64,000 nt of DNA, taken from contig CM066994.1 of the NCBI GenBank assembly GCA_033977485.1, positions 47,207,155 to 47,271,154 of the forward strand, given 5' to 3'. Below are positions 10,300 to 21,745 of the stretch, piece by piece. The position numbers and the translations under genes were made by a program. The DNA comes from Hydrangea macrophylla (taxonomy: Eukaryota; Streptophyta; Magnoliopsida; Cornales; Hydrangeaceae). How positions within the stretch are numbered: position 1 is the first letter of the stretch; the number at the start of each line of letters is the position of its first letter. The notes beneath the pieces were generated by a model, which was given only the letters and a program-made list of their open reading frames with translations, was not told the DNA's origin and did no database searches.

Positions 10300-10733
10300 T
10301 GAGACATGTGCACAATAAAACAGACGAAGACAGAGAAAAGTTGGCCCTTTCACAAAATTTTCTGACGGACCCTGCCTACTCTTTTACGCTTTCCGAATGT
10401 GATTGACTGATGTTGTTATCTTTAGGGAAATTTCTAGCATGCTTAATCAAAGCGCTCAACCTTTCGATTAATCTTTTATGCAGAATTCTCCTTTTAATGT
10501 CTTTATTCGGCTCCCTACTTTGCTTTTTGTTTTCTACTCATTCTTTTCCATGAATTCTTATTTGTTTCTTTATAGTACTTATTCTGACAGCCAGGTGACC
10601 TGAAGGATGGTTTTATTTCTGGGTTCTTCGGTTAGCAAACGAAGTTTGTCCCTGGTTTTAGGGCTTCGAAGCGATTCCGCATTTGCCCCTAGTTTAACAC
10701 ATACCTTTCTTGCTTTTAGGTTTTCTTGGGCCG

Positions 10734-10766
<33 letters not shown>

Positions 10767-10773
10767 AGAGCTT

Positions 10774-10820
10774 GCCTACTTACCCCTGAGTGGGTGTCAG
10801 GCCTGCAGTAGTTCAGCTCA
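10774..10820. repeat. Conserved TACGTAGGCA-type motif, degraded copy
   Basis: The stretch resembles 4250-4298 and 10876-10924 (ttgcctacttacccc, then gtcaggcctgc and agtagttcagc) with several substitutions. Confidence 0.4.
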
Positions 10821-10875
10821 AGGTTTGAAAGAAGACGCCGCCCGGGCGGTTTTATTTAAATGACCGAACCAAGTA

Positions 10876-10924
10876 GGTTGCCTACGTATCCCCTAGCAGG
10901 AATCAGGTCAAGCGTAGTTCATCG
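10876..10924. repeat. Conserved TACGTAGGCA-type motif, copy 2
   Basis: The plus strand reads ggttgcctacgtatccc, then caggaatcaggtcaagc and gtagttcat, matching 4250-4298. It sits just downstream of the pol stop. Confidence 0.6.
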
Positions 10925-10951
10925 AGGTAGGAGGCTTTGAAAGAAATGGTT

Positions 10952-12677
10952 TCAAGCAAAGTATTTCTTGAGGCGATCGAGGTTAATTGGCTGTTTAAAT
11001 TCAACCCCGTCCAGGTCCATAAGATAAGCTGCTCCTCCGGAGAGGAGAGTCTTAATGATGTATGGTCTGACCCAGTTGGGTTTGAATTTTCCTCTGGGGT
11101 CATAAACGGGCACTTTTAGTTCTTTGAGGACCAGGTCACCCTCAGCAAGCTTCCTTGGGCGAACCTTTTTGTTGAAAGCACGAGCTATCCTCTTCTGGTA
11201 CCCCCGAGTATGGTTTATCGCGGTCAACCTCTTTTCATCAAGCAGCATCAATTCCTCATATCTTCCCTGTATCCATTCTGATTCTGTCACTTCACATTCC
11301 GCTAAGACTCTGAGAGAGGGTATTTCCACCTCGACTGGGAGGACTGCTTCCATTCCGTAGACCAACGAGTATGGCGTGGCACCTGTTGAAGTCCTTACTG
11401 ACGTCCGATACCCCCATAAAGCAAATGGCAGCTTCTCATGCCAATCTTTATACGTATCTGTCGTCTTCCCCAAGATTGCTTTAACATTCTTATTTGCTGC
11501 CTCTACTGCTCCATTCGTCTGGGGCCTATACGGGGATGACTGATGGCGAGTGATCTTATACTTCTCTAAGAGCGGGATGACTTCCCCCTGGAAATGGCTG
11601 CCATGATCGGAGATAAACTCGTTCGGGACTCCATATCTGCAGATTATGTTCTTCTCAATGAAACTCACCACATCTTTGGCTTTCAAAGTCGCATATGAGG
11701 CTGCCTCTACCCATTTGGTAAAATAATCGATCGCCACGATTATATACCGGTGCCCATTGGAAGCCTTTGGGACTATCTCACCGATGATATCAATCCCCCA
11801 CACAGAAAATGGCCAGGGGGTGGTCATGCTGTAGAGCTGTGACGGCGGGGTATGCATCAGATTTGCATGAATCTGACACTTGTGACACCTTCTAACATAT
11901 TCACAACAATCTTTGTCCAAGGTCGTCCAATAGTACCCTTGTCGAATGATCTTCTTCGCCAACATGTGCCCGTTCATGTGGGGTCCGCATACTCCCTCAT
12001 GTATTTCCTCCATCATTCTCTCAGCTTCCCTTCCATATAAACACTCTAGATTATACCCGGTGTAGGACTTCTTCCACAGTTTATCCGCGTAGATCACAAA
12101 TTGAGCAGCAAATCGCCGTATTGCTTTCTTGTCCTTTTCTGAGGCTCCTTCGGGGTATTCTCCTTCCTTAATAAACTTCCACACGTCCGCATACCAAGGC
12201 ACTTCATCTTCTCTCTCTATGGCTGCGATCATTTCAAATGACGGTTGATTCCTCACTTCTACGGATAACGGGACCATAGCAATTTTGGAAGGAATTTGGA
12301 TCATTGAGGCCAAAGTAGCCAAAGAGTCGGCTAGCTGGTTTTCTTCACGGGGGAGATAATAGAAAGAAATCTTTTGGAATTGTGCCTTCAGGCTTTCCAG
12401 ATAGTCATGATAAGGTCTCAATTTCTCATGTTTTACTCTCCAATCTCCCCGGACCTGGGATATGATCAAGTTGGAATCCCCGAAGACATCAATTTTTCCG
12501 ACCTTCAAAGCCAAGGCTGCTTCCATTCCAATTATGCATGCTTCGTACTCCGCGGTGTTGTTGGTTGAGTTATACTTGAGCTTGACGGCTAGTGGGGGTA
12601 GGGGTCCCATCGGGTGCTATCAGAATGATTCCAACTCCATAACCTAATTGATTGGCTGCTCCGTCGAAATACATCCT
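10952..12677 (-). pseudogene. Element I pol, distal part: archaeal-type RNase H and integrase
   Basis: Directly after a TGA at 12680-12678 the frame continues with RMYFDGAANQLGYGVG and IILIAPDG, the start of the second (archaeal-type) RNase H typical of Tat elements. A 1-base shift near 12600-12612 moves it to the frame that runs open from about 12610 to the stop at 10952. That frame holds AEYEACIIGMEAAL and DVFGDSNLI (RNase H), then an integrase with CHKC zinc-finger residues, the catalytic positions in IDIIGE, FISDHGSHF and GAVEAANKN, and the terminal LDRLKKYFA. So the RNase H start is damaged but the integrase is open. The W-to-TGA change fits a G-to-A transition. Confidence 0.9.
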
Positions 12678-15600
12678 TCACAGATCCTCTCTTACTTCCA
12701 TTATTCCTTCATCTGGGAACTTGAAGTCTCCCTTATCCTCAGATTCTACAGCGAGGTCGGTTAGAAACTCGGCGACGGCCCTTCCTTTTACGGACTTGGA
12801 GGTGACATATCTGATATCGAACTCAGCCAACATCATGGTCCAACGGGAAATCCTACTGGTCAAGACGGGTTTTTCGAACAGGTACTTTAATGGGTCCATT
12901 CGGGATATCAGGATTACCGGGAATGCTAGCATGTAGTGACGGAGGCGACGGGTACACCAAACCAAGGCCCAACAGGCTTTCTCCAAGGGCGAATACTTTA
13001 ACTCATATCCGACCATTCTCTTGCTTAAGTAGTAAATGGCTTTTTCCACGTGCCCCTCTTCTCTTTCCTGGGCCAACATACAACCCATCGAATCCTCGGA
13101 TACAGAGAGATAAAGTAACAGGGGTCTCCCAGGTGAAGGTGGTGACAAGACAGGTGGGTTTTGGAGGTAGGTTTTGATTTTGTCGAAGGCTTGTTGACAC
13201 GGGGTGTCCCATTTGAATCTTTCTCCCTTTCTGAGTAGTTTGAAGAGTGGGTCGCAGGTCAAGGTGAGTTTGGAGATGAAGCGGCTGATGAACTGTATTC
13301 TCCCCAAGAATCCCCTCAGTTCTTTCTCGTTTTTTGGTGGCTGCATCTCGGTTATGGCTTTTATCTTGGTAGGATCCACCTCTATTCCCCTCTGAGTAAT
13401 AAGGAAACCCAATAACTTCCCGGTGGTGACTCCGAACGTACACTTCTGCGGGTTTAGCCTCATTTTGAACTCCCTCAATCTCCCAAAGAACTTTCTCAAA
13501 GCTCCCAGGTGCCCTTCTCTCTCTTTGGACTTCACGATCATATCATCGACATATACCTCCACCTCTTTGTGGATCATGTCATGCAGTAAAGTGGTGGCAG
13601 CCCTTTGATAGGTTGCGCCTGCGTTCTTGAGTCCGAATGGCATAACCCTATAACAATATGTCCCCCATGGAGTGATGAACGTGGTTTTTTCCCTATCCTC
13701 GGGCGCCATGAGGACTTGGTTATATCCAGAGAATCCATCCATGAAAGACAGAAGCTCGTGCCCCGCAGTGTTATCAACCAACACGTCGATGTGGGGTAAT
13801 GGGAAATCGTCTTTAGGGCTTGCTTTGTTTAGATCTCGAAAATCGACGCAAACCCTAACACGACCATCCTTCTTTGGGACAGGCACAATGTTGGCAATCC
13901 ACTCGGGATACTCGGTGACCATCAAGAATCCAGCTCTTAATTGCTTTTCAACTTCCTCTTTTACTTTAAGTGCCCATTCTGGCCTCATTCGCCTCAATTT
14001 TTGTTTTATGGGTTTTGAATTGGGAAAGAGGGGGATGTGGTGTTGGACTATTTTTGGATCGATACCTGGCATATCATTGTAAGACCATGCGAAAACATCT
14101 TTGAATTCATTTAATAAACTGATTAATTCTGTACTTTCTTTATTGCTAAGTGTAGAGCCGATGAAGACATTTTGAGGATTGTTCTCATTTCCAAGATTAA
14201 TTGTTAGGGTGTCCTCAATGATTTTACATGCAGATTCTTTTTCTTTTTCAATTAGTTTTTGCAGTTCAATAGGTATTTCATGATCATCACATTCATCACA
14301 TTCATTAAGTGCGTTCGAGTAGGCAGAATCAGTCATACTTTCATTGATTTTCTTTGGAGTGATTACAACAGACATAGAAATTGAAAGACGCCTCATTTGG
14401 GCCATTACAGACTCTGGGTGTGGGGGGAACCTATCACTAGACTCAAAAACCCACTCCTTCTTGTGCTCTCCTCCCAGGCCAGTAATAAAGTATTCTTCCG
14501 GTCCTCCTGTCTTGGTGATTTTCTCCATCTCTTCTTCCTCAGCCTTTCCTTCCTCACCTTCTTCACTTTCGACGGCTTCCTCCACTATGCCCTTGACGTA
14601 TTCACCTTTGGTCTTTCTGGGATCCTCCTTCATGACTTCTGCGTTCCCTTCGCCTAACAGATCTTTCATGGCAGAACCGTCCAGCATACCAACCCAGTCC
14701 TTGGCAGCAACAGATTTTTCAGGCATTTGCAAAAATGGGTCCTTGTACTCAGAAATTTCATGGGAGAAAAAGATCTCGAACCCTGGCTTCATGCATTTGT
14801 CTTTTTGGTCCATCCATGGTTCTGGGAAACCACAGAAGGGGAAATCTTCTCCTTCCTTCACAAAATACCCGTTGAGGGTCTTCAAGTAAGGGTCCAGCGG
14901 CGCGTTGACGGCCTTCTTCTTGGCTCTCAGCTCCTTCTTCGTTGGCTGATACCCAAGACCGTGAGTGTGAGTCTGAGTAGGGATTCTTGGGGCCTCTGGC
15001 AGGCCCTGAAGATTCTTCCCCAACCTCAATCCTGGAAAGAAACCCATTTTCTTCATGATTCCGGCGACGACTGGACTAGCATATTGATCAAAATGGGGTG
15101 GTAGGGACTCTCCCGATTTTCCTTCTTCTATCACGCTGATGAACTCGAATCCTCCCATTTTCGCTTCCTCTTCTTGCAGCTGTAACTCTAGGACCGGTGC
15201 ACTTGACGATGCTTCAGATGATCGAACCCAACTATCCCCGAGGATATCACAGACTTTGTTTTCCCAGACGTACTTAACTTTTTGATGAATTGTCGATGGT
15301 ATAGCGCCCAAACTGTCCAACCAAGGTCTTCCCAGCAGCAGATTGAAAGAAGCGGGGATATCGATGATTTGGAACTCAGCTTCTTTGTCCATCGGCCCGA
15401 TAGCGAGATTAAGAAAGATAATGCCCATGACTGCTCTTTGGGTGTTGTCATATGCCCGGACTTTCTGTTGAGACGGCACAAAGGAAGATTCATCTAGGCC
15501 CATTCGCTTGGCTGTGCGGAAGGGACATACATTAAGAGCAGACCCGTTGTCAACGAGACAAGCGGGTACGGTGTTCCCTAAACATTCAACAGTGACGTAC

Positions 15601-17585
15601 AAAGGCTTATTGAGTATGGGTCCTCCCGGGGGTAAGTCATTTGATGAGAAGGTAATAGCTGAAGTTGGAATTTTGCCGATCAGCCCCACGAGGTCTTCCG
15701 GAGTGGTGTCGATGGACACGTCAGCTTGGTTCAAAGCGTCTAGGACCGCCTGCCTATGACGTTTGGAGGCAATCAGCAACCCCCAGACAGTGATGTTAGC
15801 CTGAGTTTTCTTCATTTGCTTGAGGACTCTATCCTCTTCTTCTTCTTCATTCATCTTCCCCTTTCCTTTGTCCTGATCCCTCCCCGGGTGATCTTCCTCT
15901 AGTTCATGCGGCTTGAAGTGCCTACCAGATCGGGTCAAATGATCTATCTCCTCTTTTGCCCAAATGTCGTCGACTTCTGAAACGGTCTTTGAGCCCTCTT
16001 TTGCCTCTTCGTCGCTTTGGTACCATAGATCATCCTCCCCTATCCGGCCTATGTTTCGATCATTGCTTTCTTGGACCCACCAATCTGACTGCCTCGTTAC
16101 TTCGTTTTCCCATATCCCCGGCTGGCTTCCCATCATACAGATCCCTAGATTTTCCGGTGATTGATAAAACTTCCTTGGTTCCCCAACTTTTGTGATTAGC
16201 TTGGATGGATCGAACGTCACTTCTTCTACTCCTAAGCAGTAAAGACCCCGCGGCGGCGGTACGGCACGATGGTTTGGCAATGGATTCTTGGTGACATTGG
16301 GAGCCTTGACAGGTGGCTCGGATATCACTTTGTTATCGATAAGGTCTTGTATGTCATGCCTTAACCTCATGCACCGATCAGTCGAGTGGCCCTTTTGCTG
16401 ATGATATTTGCAGTAGAGATCTCCTTTAAAGTACGGTGGGAGTGGACTCGGCGGGGGTCGGGGTTCCAACTGGCGGAGGTGCCCTTTCGCTAACAGCCTG
16501 TCGAGGGCGGTTGATAAAGATACTCCCAAATCTGAAAACTTCCTCATTGGCTTATCCTCCCCTCCTCTAGGATGACTTTTGGTGATGTCGAATTTTCTCT
16601 CCGGCTCGCTAAGTGCATTGACATCGGTGGGGCCAGAGTAACCTCCCGAATGCCCTCCATTCGACCCATAGCTAGGCCTCCGATATCGGTTCTGTGGTTC
16701 TTCCTTTTTGATTGTTCCTTCTTGGATTGCATCTTCGATTCTCGTCCCCACATCGAATACCTCAGCAAAGGTATTGATTGACTGGAACTTCATCTTCTCC
16801 TGATAAACTGGCTGCAGATTTTTCATCAACATTCGGATCTGATCCTTCTCGGATGGCCTTTGCACCATTTTCGCAGCTTTCCCTCTCCATCGGCTTAAAT
16901 ACTCGGCAAATGATTCTTTGTTCCCCTGCCTGGTTGTTTCCAAATCTCAGATAGTAACATCCAAGTCCTGATTGTATTCGTACTGTGCCACAAATGCCTT
17001 AATCACTTCTTCCCATACTCTGGTTTTGCTTGGCTCAAGTGTAAGATACCACGATAAAGCGGCTCCTGTTAAGGTTTGTTGGAAAAGGACAGCCATCATG
17101 GTAGTGCTCAGCCCACTAGGCTGAAAAGCCCCTATGCACATTCGGACATGACTGCGGGGGTTGCCTGTGCCATCAAATTTATCAAAGACGGGCATTTTAA
17201 AACCGGCCGGCAGCATCTCATGGACTCCGTCGTACAACCCTTCCAGTTCCATCAGATAAGTATCCACCCCTTGAGCTTTGCGCATTACCCTCTCCAACTT
17301 TTCTATCTTCTCGGTCAGCAGCTTCTCCTTCTCATCTTTTTCCCTGTCTCTGTTGGCTCTCAGTGCATCATTCCAATGCGCCTCTTGATCGTCGAACCAA
17401 TCTCCGTCTCCTCCTCCCAAAGGCGGGTCTATAATGGGTGGAATTACATGCGGCGGTCGGCGATTCAGTTCCTCTATCATTCCCATCATGCGATTCATGT
17501 TCTCGGCCTGTCTTCTCATCTGTTCCGCTTGTTGCTCAACTAGTACCCTCAATCCGGTCATCTCTTCGTTTCTTTCTTCGGCCAT
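12678..17585 (-). pseudogene. Element I gag-protease-RT-RNase H polyprotein with a premature TGA
   Basis: The probable start is the ATG at 17585 (MAEERNEEMTG). Gag runs to about 16100 with a coiled coil, the conserved FDGTGNPRSHV and LEPSKTRVWEE regions and a zinc-knuckle-like CKYHQQKGHSTDRC. A TGA at 16949-16947 interrupts gag in DVTI-stop-DLETTRQ, where CGA is expected (a CpG transition). Downstream in the same frame come protease (VDNGSALNV), a G-patch-like stretch (MGFFPGLRLGKNLQG, about 15063-15000), reverse transcriptase (VCVDFRDLNKA, FMDGFSGYNQ, YVDDMIV near 13540) and the first RNase H (SPLEKACWALVW). The frame stays open for about 1420 codons after the TGA and stops at 12678. This is the capsid, enzyme and cDNA synthesis unit of the element; by sequence it cannot make a full polyprotein without readthrough. 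Confidence 0.92.
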
Positions 17586-18738
17586 GTCAATGTATCCTCT
17601 TCTCACCAACCTTGCCGTAGGATCTCTAAACCACCCTTGGTTTGCTATTTTTGCTCCTACAATAAATTTTGAAAATTTCTTTTTAGAAAAACCTTTTTTA
17701 CCTTTATTTTATTCGAGAAAGACTTTAATTTTATGCATCATGCGGATGTAATGCATGTGTGTGTGTGTGCCTACTCTATATGCCAAAAAAGAAAAATCCT
17801 AATCCTAACACATAAGCACATAAGCACATAAAATCCTTACCTATGTCAAGTACGATGATTTCTCCATTCATTGCGACCCTCTTTACCCTTCGATGTCTGG
17901 AAATTTTAGCGTTTTCGAAATTTATTTGAAAAGCATTTTTGATGAACTCTTTAGAAAACAATTTTTCAAGAATTTTGGATCGCGTTTTTCAAAGAGTGAT
18001 TGGGTTGAAACTCTTGTTTTGAAAAGTGTCTTAGCGGATGAATAACCTTGGTTTGGCTTTTAATCGAAAATGAACTGCCAGAATTTTGGAAAAGTGATTA
18101 AAAACTTTGGAATAAAGACGGCAAAATCTGTTTACTTTCAAAGATGGATTTAAAATTCTTTGGGCAGAAGGATCACATGATTGGATTATCACCGTACTTT
18201 TCATGGGTTTGGATACATACAAGGTCAATGATGCTTAGCTGAACATGATATAAGAGACGTAATCTTATAATCAAGGTTCAACATGTCCCTAGATGTCGTG
18301 GGACACAAAGGGAATTGCTCAAAAGTGATTAAGAGTTTACACATCTTCTATTAGGCAAGCATCGTCATCATCTCAAGTAATCCCTTCCAGGCATACAAAA
18401 CTTCCTAGCACATAGCCCTAATCAAGAATTGATTTCCTAAGATTGAAAGGTTCTATGGAAGCTACTATGCAAAAGCTGGGTTTTGGTCAAACAAGGGATC
18501 CTTGACACACACCCGATAGGATGCTTCATATACCAAATCATGGTACGAGATCAAGGGTGATCACACAGTCCCATGATGACTTGACCGACCGGGTTGCCCC
18601 GAGCCTCTAAGGTCATAGTTCCGTGCAATCGACTGGCTGGACATGCAAGTGAAATGCAACAGGCACACAAAGATTAATTAATTTTATTAAAAGGATATTT
18701 TTCAAGTCTAATCCTCGAGTGAACCCAAAATCAGAATT
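17586..18738 (-). other. Element I untranslated leader
   Basis: The leader between the primer site and gag carries no gene. A TG microsatellite (17757-17769) and a short taagcacataa duplication (17812-17830) are the only repeats that I see. Confidence 0.6.
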
Positions 18739-18788
18739 CTGGTCTGCGAAACCAGAGATTCTGGGTTCGATCCCCAGTGGAGTCGCCA
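18739..18788 (-). other. Extended primer-binding site: complement of a tRNA-Arg 3' half
   Basis: Three bases inside the 5' LTR the plus strand carries tRNA sequence ending in CCA (18786-18788). Reading backwards, discriminator G (18785), acceptor strand TGGAGTC, T arm CTGGG-TTCGATC-CCCAG, variable loop AGATT and anticodon arm CTGGT-CTGCGAA-ACCAG are all present: exactly 50 nt, tRNA positions 27-76. Normal LTR primer sites match only about 18 nt. The acceptor and T arm fit plant tRNA-Arg. Both stems pair perfectly. The loop anticodon is GCG, which eukaryotic nuclear Arg tRNAs do not normally use. Confidence 0.85.
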
Positions 18789-21047
18789 GATTGTGGATAT
18801 CGCAGGTTGACTTACCCACAGCATTTTCAAAATCAATTTCTAAAAACAAAACGAGTCGCCACTTAATTTTTAAAAGGAAAATTAAGAAACCATTTTAAAA
18901 GCAAACTGATCTTTTAGAAACCAGAGATTAACTAGGTCCGGGGATTATGGAATGAGAGAGGAAGGAGCCCGTCGGACTAAAACACCCTCTCTCATCCTAT
19001 CTTGCGATAGGCCTTTACTCAACATCCTTTTAATCAAATTTTTTAATCTAAGCATGCCCTCAACTAATACATATATACATATACATCACAAAAGCATGTC
19101 CAAAGGGTGTAAAATTGCAATTGACAAAATATCATTCATAAGCCACGTAATTCAAATAGCAAGCAACATGATATGCAATAGGGAACCAAAGAACTCACCC
19201 GGGATCCAGCCGCGAATATTAAACGTGCGATGCATGCGATTAAATAAAACCTAGGAAAAGAGTCTCTAATCCATACATACACATAAGGCAAATCTTAACT
19301 CTAAAGTGTCGCGCATGAGGTCGAAAATCGAATAAAATCAATGAATTTAATAAACTAGAGAGGGATTGAGGAATCGTACCTTAATAGCGCTACAAAACAA
19401 GGGGTTAGTTTACATGGTATGCAAAATATGATGTTAGAAATATCCATCCTAAACTTCTAGCTTAAATCTATCTAATGTAATTAAATCCAAAGCAAATAAA
19501 TCCTAATTACAAGTGTCAAACCATATGGATGAATATGTGCACAGGCAAGAACAAACCATGAAATACTCTTAAACTTTGAATTTAAGCTCATCTAATCATT
19601 ATTGAAGCATGGTTTAAGCCCTAAGTTATAGAGAAAAAAAAAACCTTTTGACCCATTATTAGCAAAATTGGTCAAGTGTGTCATAAAACTCTAGGAAAAT
19701 TGCAGAGAGCAGACTAGACCTTTAAGAAAATAAAAAGCACGTCTCTTATGGTTTGATGTTGATGAATTTTGAACACAAAATGCCTCTGTGAGTCTAGTTT
19801 CTAAATCAAAAAGAAAATCAAGGTTTCAACGGTTAGATCTCCGGGAATAAGGAAAACACTAGACCTCACTCAGCACTTTACAACCTTCTGTCCAGAATTC
19901 TTGCACGATTTATTAAAAATAGTAAAAAAATCCGAATTGCTTCGTTCTTTTTAGGGTGACTTCCTAACACATTAAACTTCATAGAAAAAATTATTTGGGG
20001 TCACAAACACTTTATTAGAACCCTGATTTAATTGTTTCAAAAGAGTGTCACTGTTCTGAAACTATTCTGAAATTCTGGACAGATTGTATTTGTGTCACAA
20101 AACTCATGATCAAACCATCCTAAACATGAAACCACCTTAAAACAAAAATTACAGTCGTAGAACAATGTGTTATTGACACTTTCCCGTTGGTTTCACTTGA
20201 TTTCAACGGTTAGATTTCGAACTAAAAATCTTTGATCAAAAACAGTTTGTGGACTCACTGTTCTTATTTTGCTAGTTCAACTTTGTTGGTTAATCTCAAT
20301 TATTGAAGACATGAAGTTGAGATTAAACCAAACTACTTCTCCTACCATTTGATGGTCATTGGAGACTACAAACCTTTATTCTTCATAGATTTCAAATGAA
20401 ATATGGATAGACTTTATGAAATCTATAAGATATAGAATCTAAACCATGGGGATGGGTTTAGACTCAAAACTACATTCTCCTACCTTTTAATGGTCATTGG
20501 AGAAGGGGGACATGACCATGACTCATGAGTCTTGAAGGAATATTGAAGGGATTCCTCAAGACATCAAGTTTAGAAGATCCAAATCATGAGTGTGGACTTG
20601 GATCCTCTTATGAAGTGTTAATTAAACTTTGACTCTTATGTGAAGCACAAGCCTACATAGGATTCAAAAGATCACACTCTAGAGGTCAAAAGAGATATTG
20701 AAGATCTCCAAGACCTTCAAGAGAAAAAAGTAAACAAGAAAATGGAAGAAAGTAACATGGAAACAAAAAAAAAACCTAAGTTTACTTGATGAACAAAGAA
20801 GATAATGAAAGATTTTTGGACTAGAGATGAGAAGAAAGGATAAGCTAATAATCTATGGCTAGAGGATCACCTCCAAATTATCCTCAAAGTTTTCTTTTCT
20901 TTGAAGATCTTCCAAGCTCTTCTCTCTAATTCTCTAAACACTCTTTTTTTTCTCTAAAAAATGTTGGTGAAATGGAAGTATATGCTCCCTCTCCCAATAT
21001 GTCTCTTTTGTTCTTCTTGGTCTCTCCTCTTTTAGGAAGATCCCTTC

Positions 21048-21058
21048 TCTTTTATAAG
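21048..21058 (-). promoter_or_regulatory. TATA box of the Element I 5' LTR
   Basis: The minus strand reads CTTATAAAAGAG here, about 690 bp into the LTR. Transcription would start near 21020 and run toward gag at 17585. Confidence 0.6.
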
Positions 21059-21166
21059 CAAAATTACCAGGTATTTTTGGTGAATTTCGGAGTAAAAAAC
21101 AGGTGTAATTCCCTCATTAGTTGGTACAATGTGTACTTTCTGAAATTATGCAGACTGCTGTCCAGC

Positions 21167-21486
21167 GCGGCAGTCCAGACACTGACGCGGCAGTCCGTGA
21201 CTGCCGCTGCGGCATTCATCAAATGCCGTTGCGGCACTTAATGACTGCCGCGCGGCATTCACCAAATGCCGCGCCAATTAATGGATTGCCGCAATTTTGT
21301 CAGTCTTACTTTATCAGTTTTTTGTTCTTATTTGCATGCGCATACGTATTGCTCTGCAAAATACAGACTTTAAAAGCGAACGGCAGTCAGAAACCTGTGG
21401 CGGCACTTGATGAGTGCCGTGCCGGCACTCTGTGACTGCCGTGCGGCAGTCACCGAGTGCCGCAGAAGCCCGCCGTGTGCCGTTTT
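21167..21486 (-). promoter_or_regulatory. Palindrome array in U3 of the Element I 5' LTR
   Basis: The same units as at 3511-3830 are present, with one repaired arm (ATGCCGCGCC here against ATGTCGCGCC there). The array is 110-430 bp upstream of the LTR TATA box. Confidence 0.7.
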
Positions 21487-21740
21487 TGACTAAAATTCCC
21501 CTTTTAGGTCTTTTCTCTTTTTGAAACAAATTATTTTTGAATATCTTTTCCAAAAGTTGTGTTTTATATCAGAATTTTCCTAAATACCTGGTATTTCCCT
21601 CTTTCTGTGAAATTTTATCGCGTTTTGGAGAATTTTCTGAAGAGCTTGGAATACTTCGAATTTTTCGATCATTGTCATCATTGGACGTGGAGGTGACGCT
21701 CTCTTAAATTCGACGGCCGGTCAAAATTGGGGTGTCTACA

Positions 21741-21745
21741 GGGGC
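21741..21745. repeat. Target site duplication of Element I, right (GGGGC)
   Basis: This copy matches 1129-1133 exactly and marks the point where Element II resumes. Confidence 0.9.

Larger units (their letters stand above)
10300..10951. other. Spacer between the converging accessory gene and pol, with poly-T run
   Basis: This stretch separates the plus-strand accessory gene from the end of the minus-strand pol. It holds a run of about 27 T at 10738-10765 (A on the element strand), a degraded motif copy at 10774-10820 and a good one at 10876-10924. No gene is seen. Confidence 0.5.
1134..21740 (-). mobile_element. Element I: complete Tat-lineage Ty3/gypsy retrotransposon with two antisense accessory genes
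   Basis: The element lies on the minus strand: 5' LTR 18792-21740, primer site 18739-18788, gag-pol 17585-10952, polypurine tract 4085-4098 and 3' LTR 1134-4084. LTRs begin TGTAGACACCCC and end GATATCCACA on the element strand. The 5-bp duplication GGGGC is at 1129-1133 and 21741-21745. A second, archaeal-type RNase H after the first one is diagnostic of the Tat lineage. Between pol and the 3' LTR lie 6.9 kb with two genes on the opposite strand, a layout known as additional ORFs in Tat elements. By eye the LTRs differ by about 8 substitutions and one 2-base length change over 2.95 kb (~0.3%), so the insertion is recent. Gag-pol is broken, so movement would need help in trans. Confidence 0.93.
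18792..21740 (-). repeat. Element I 5' LTR
   Basis: This 2949-bp copy pairs with 1134-4084. On the element strand it starts TGTAGACACCCC at 21740 and ends TATCCACA at 18792. It contains the promoter that would drive gag-pol: the palindrome array at 21167-21486 upstream of a TATA-like TTATAAAAG at about 21057-21049. I counted about 8 substitutions against the other LTR. Confidence 0.93.

Noticed and set aside
14344..14889. 181-codon plus-strand frame inside pol, and similar ones at 13672-14082 and 17076-17543
   Set aside because: They are antisense shadows of the gag-pol frame without independent motifs.
18739..18788. Possible tRNA-Arg gene
   Set aside because: The D arm and 5' acceptor strand are missing and CCA is encoded; it is the retrotransposon primer site.
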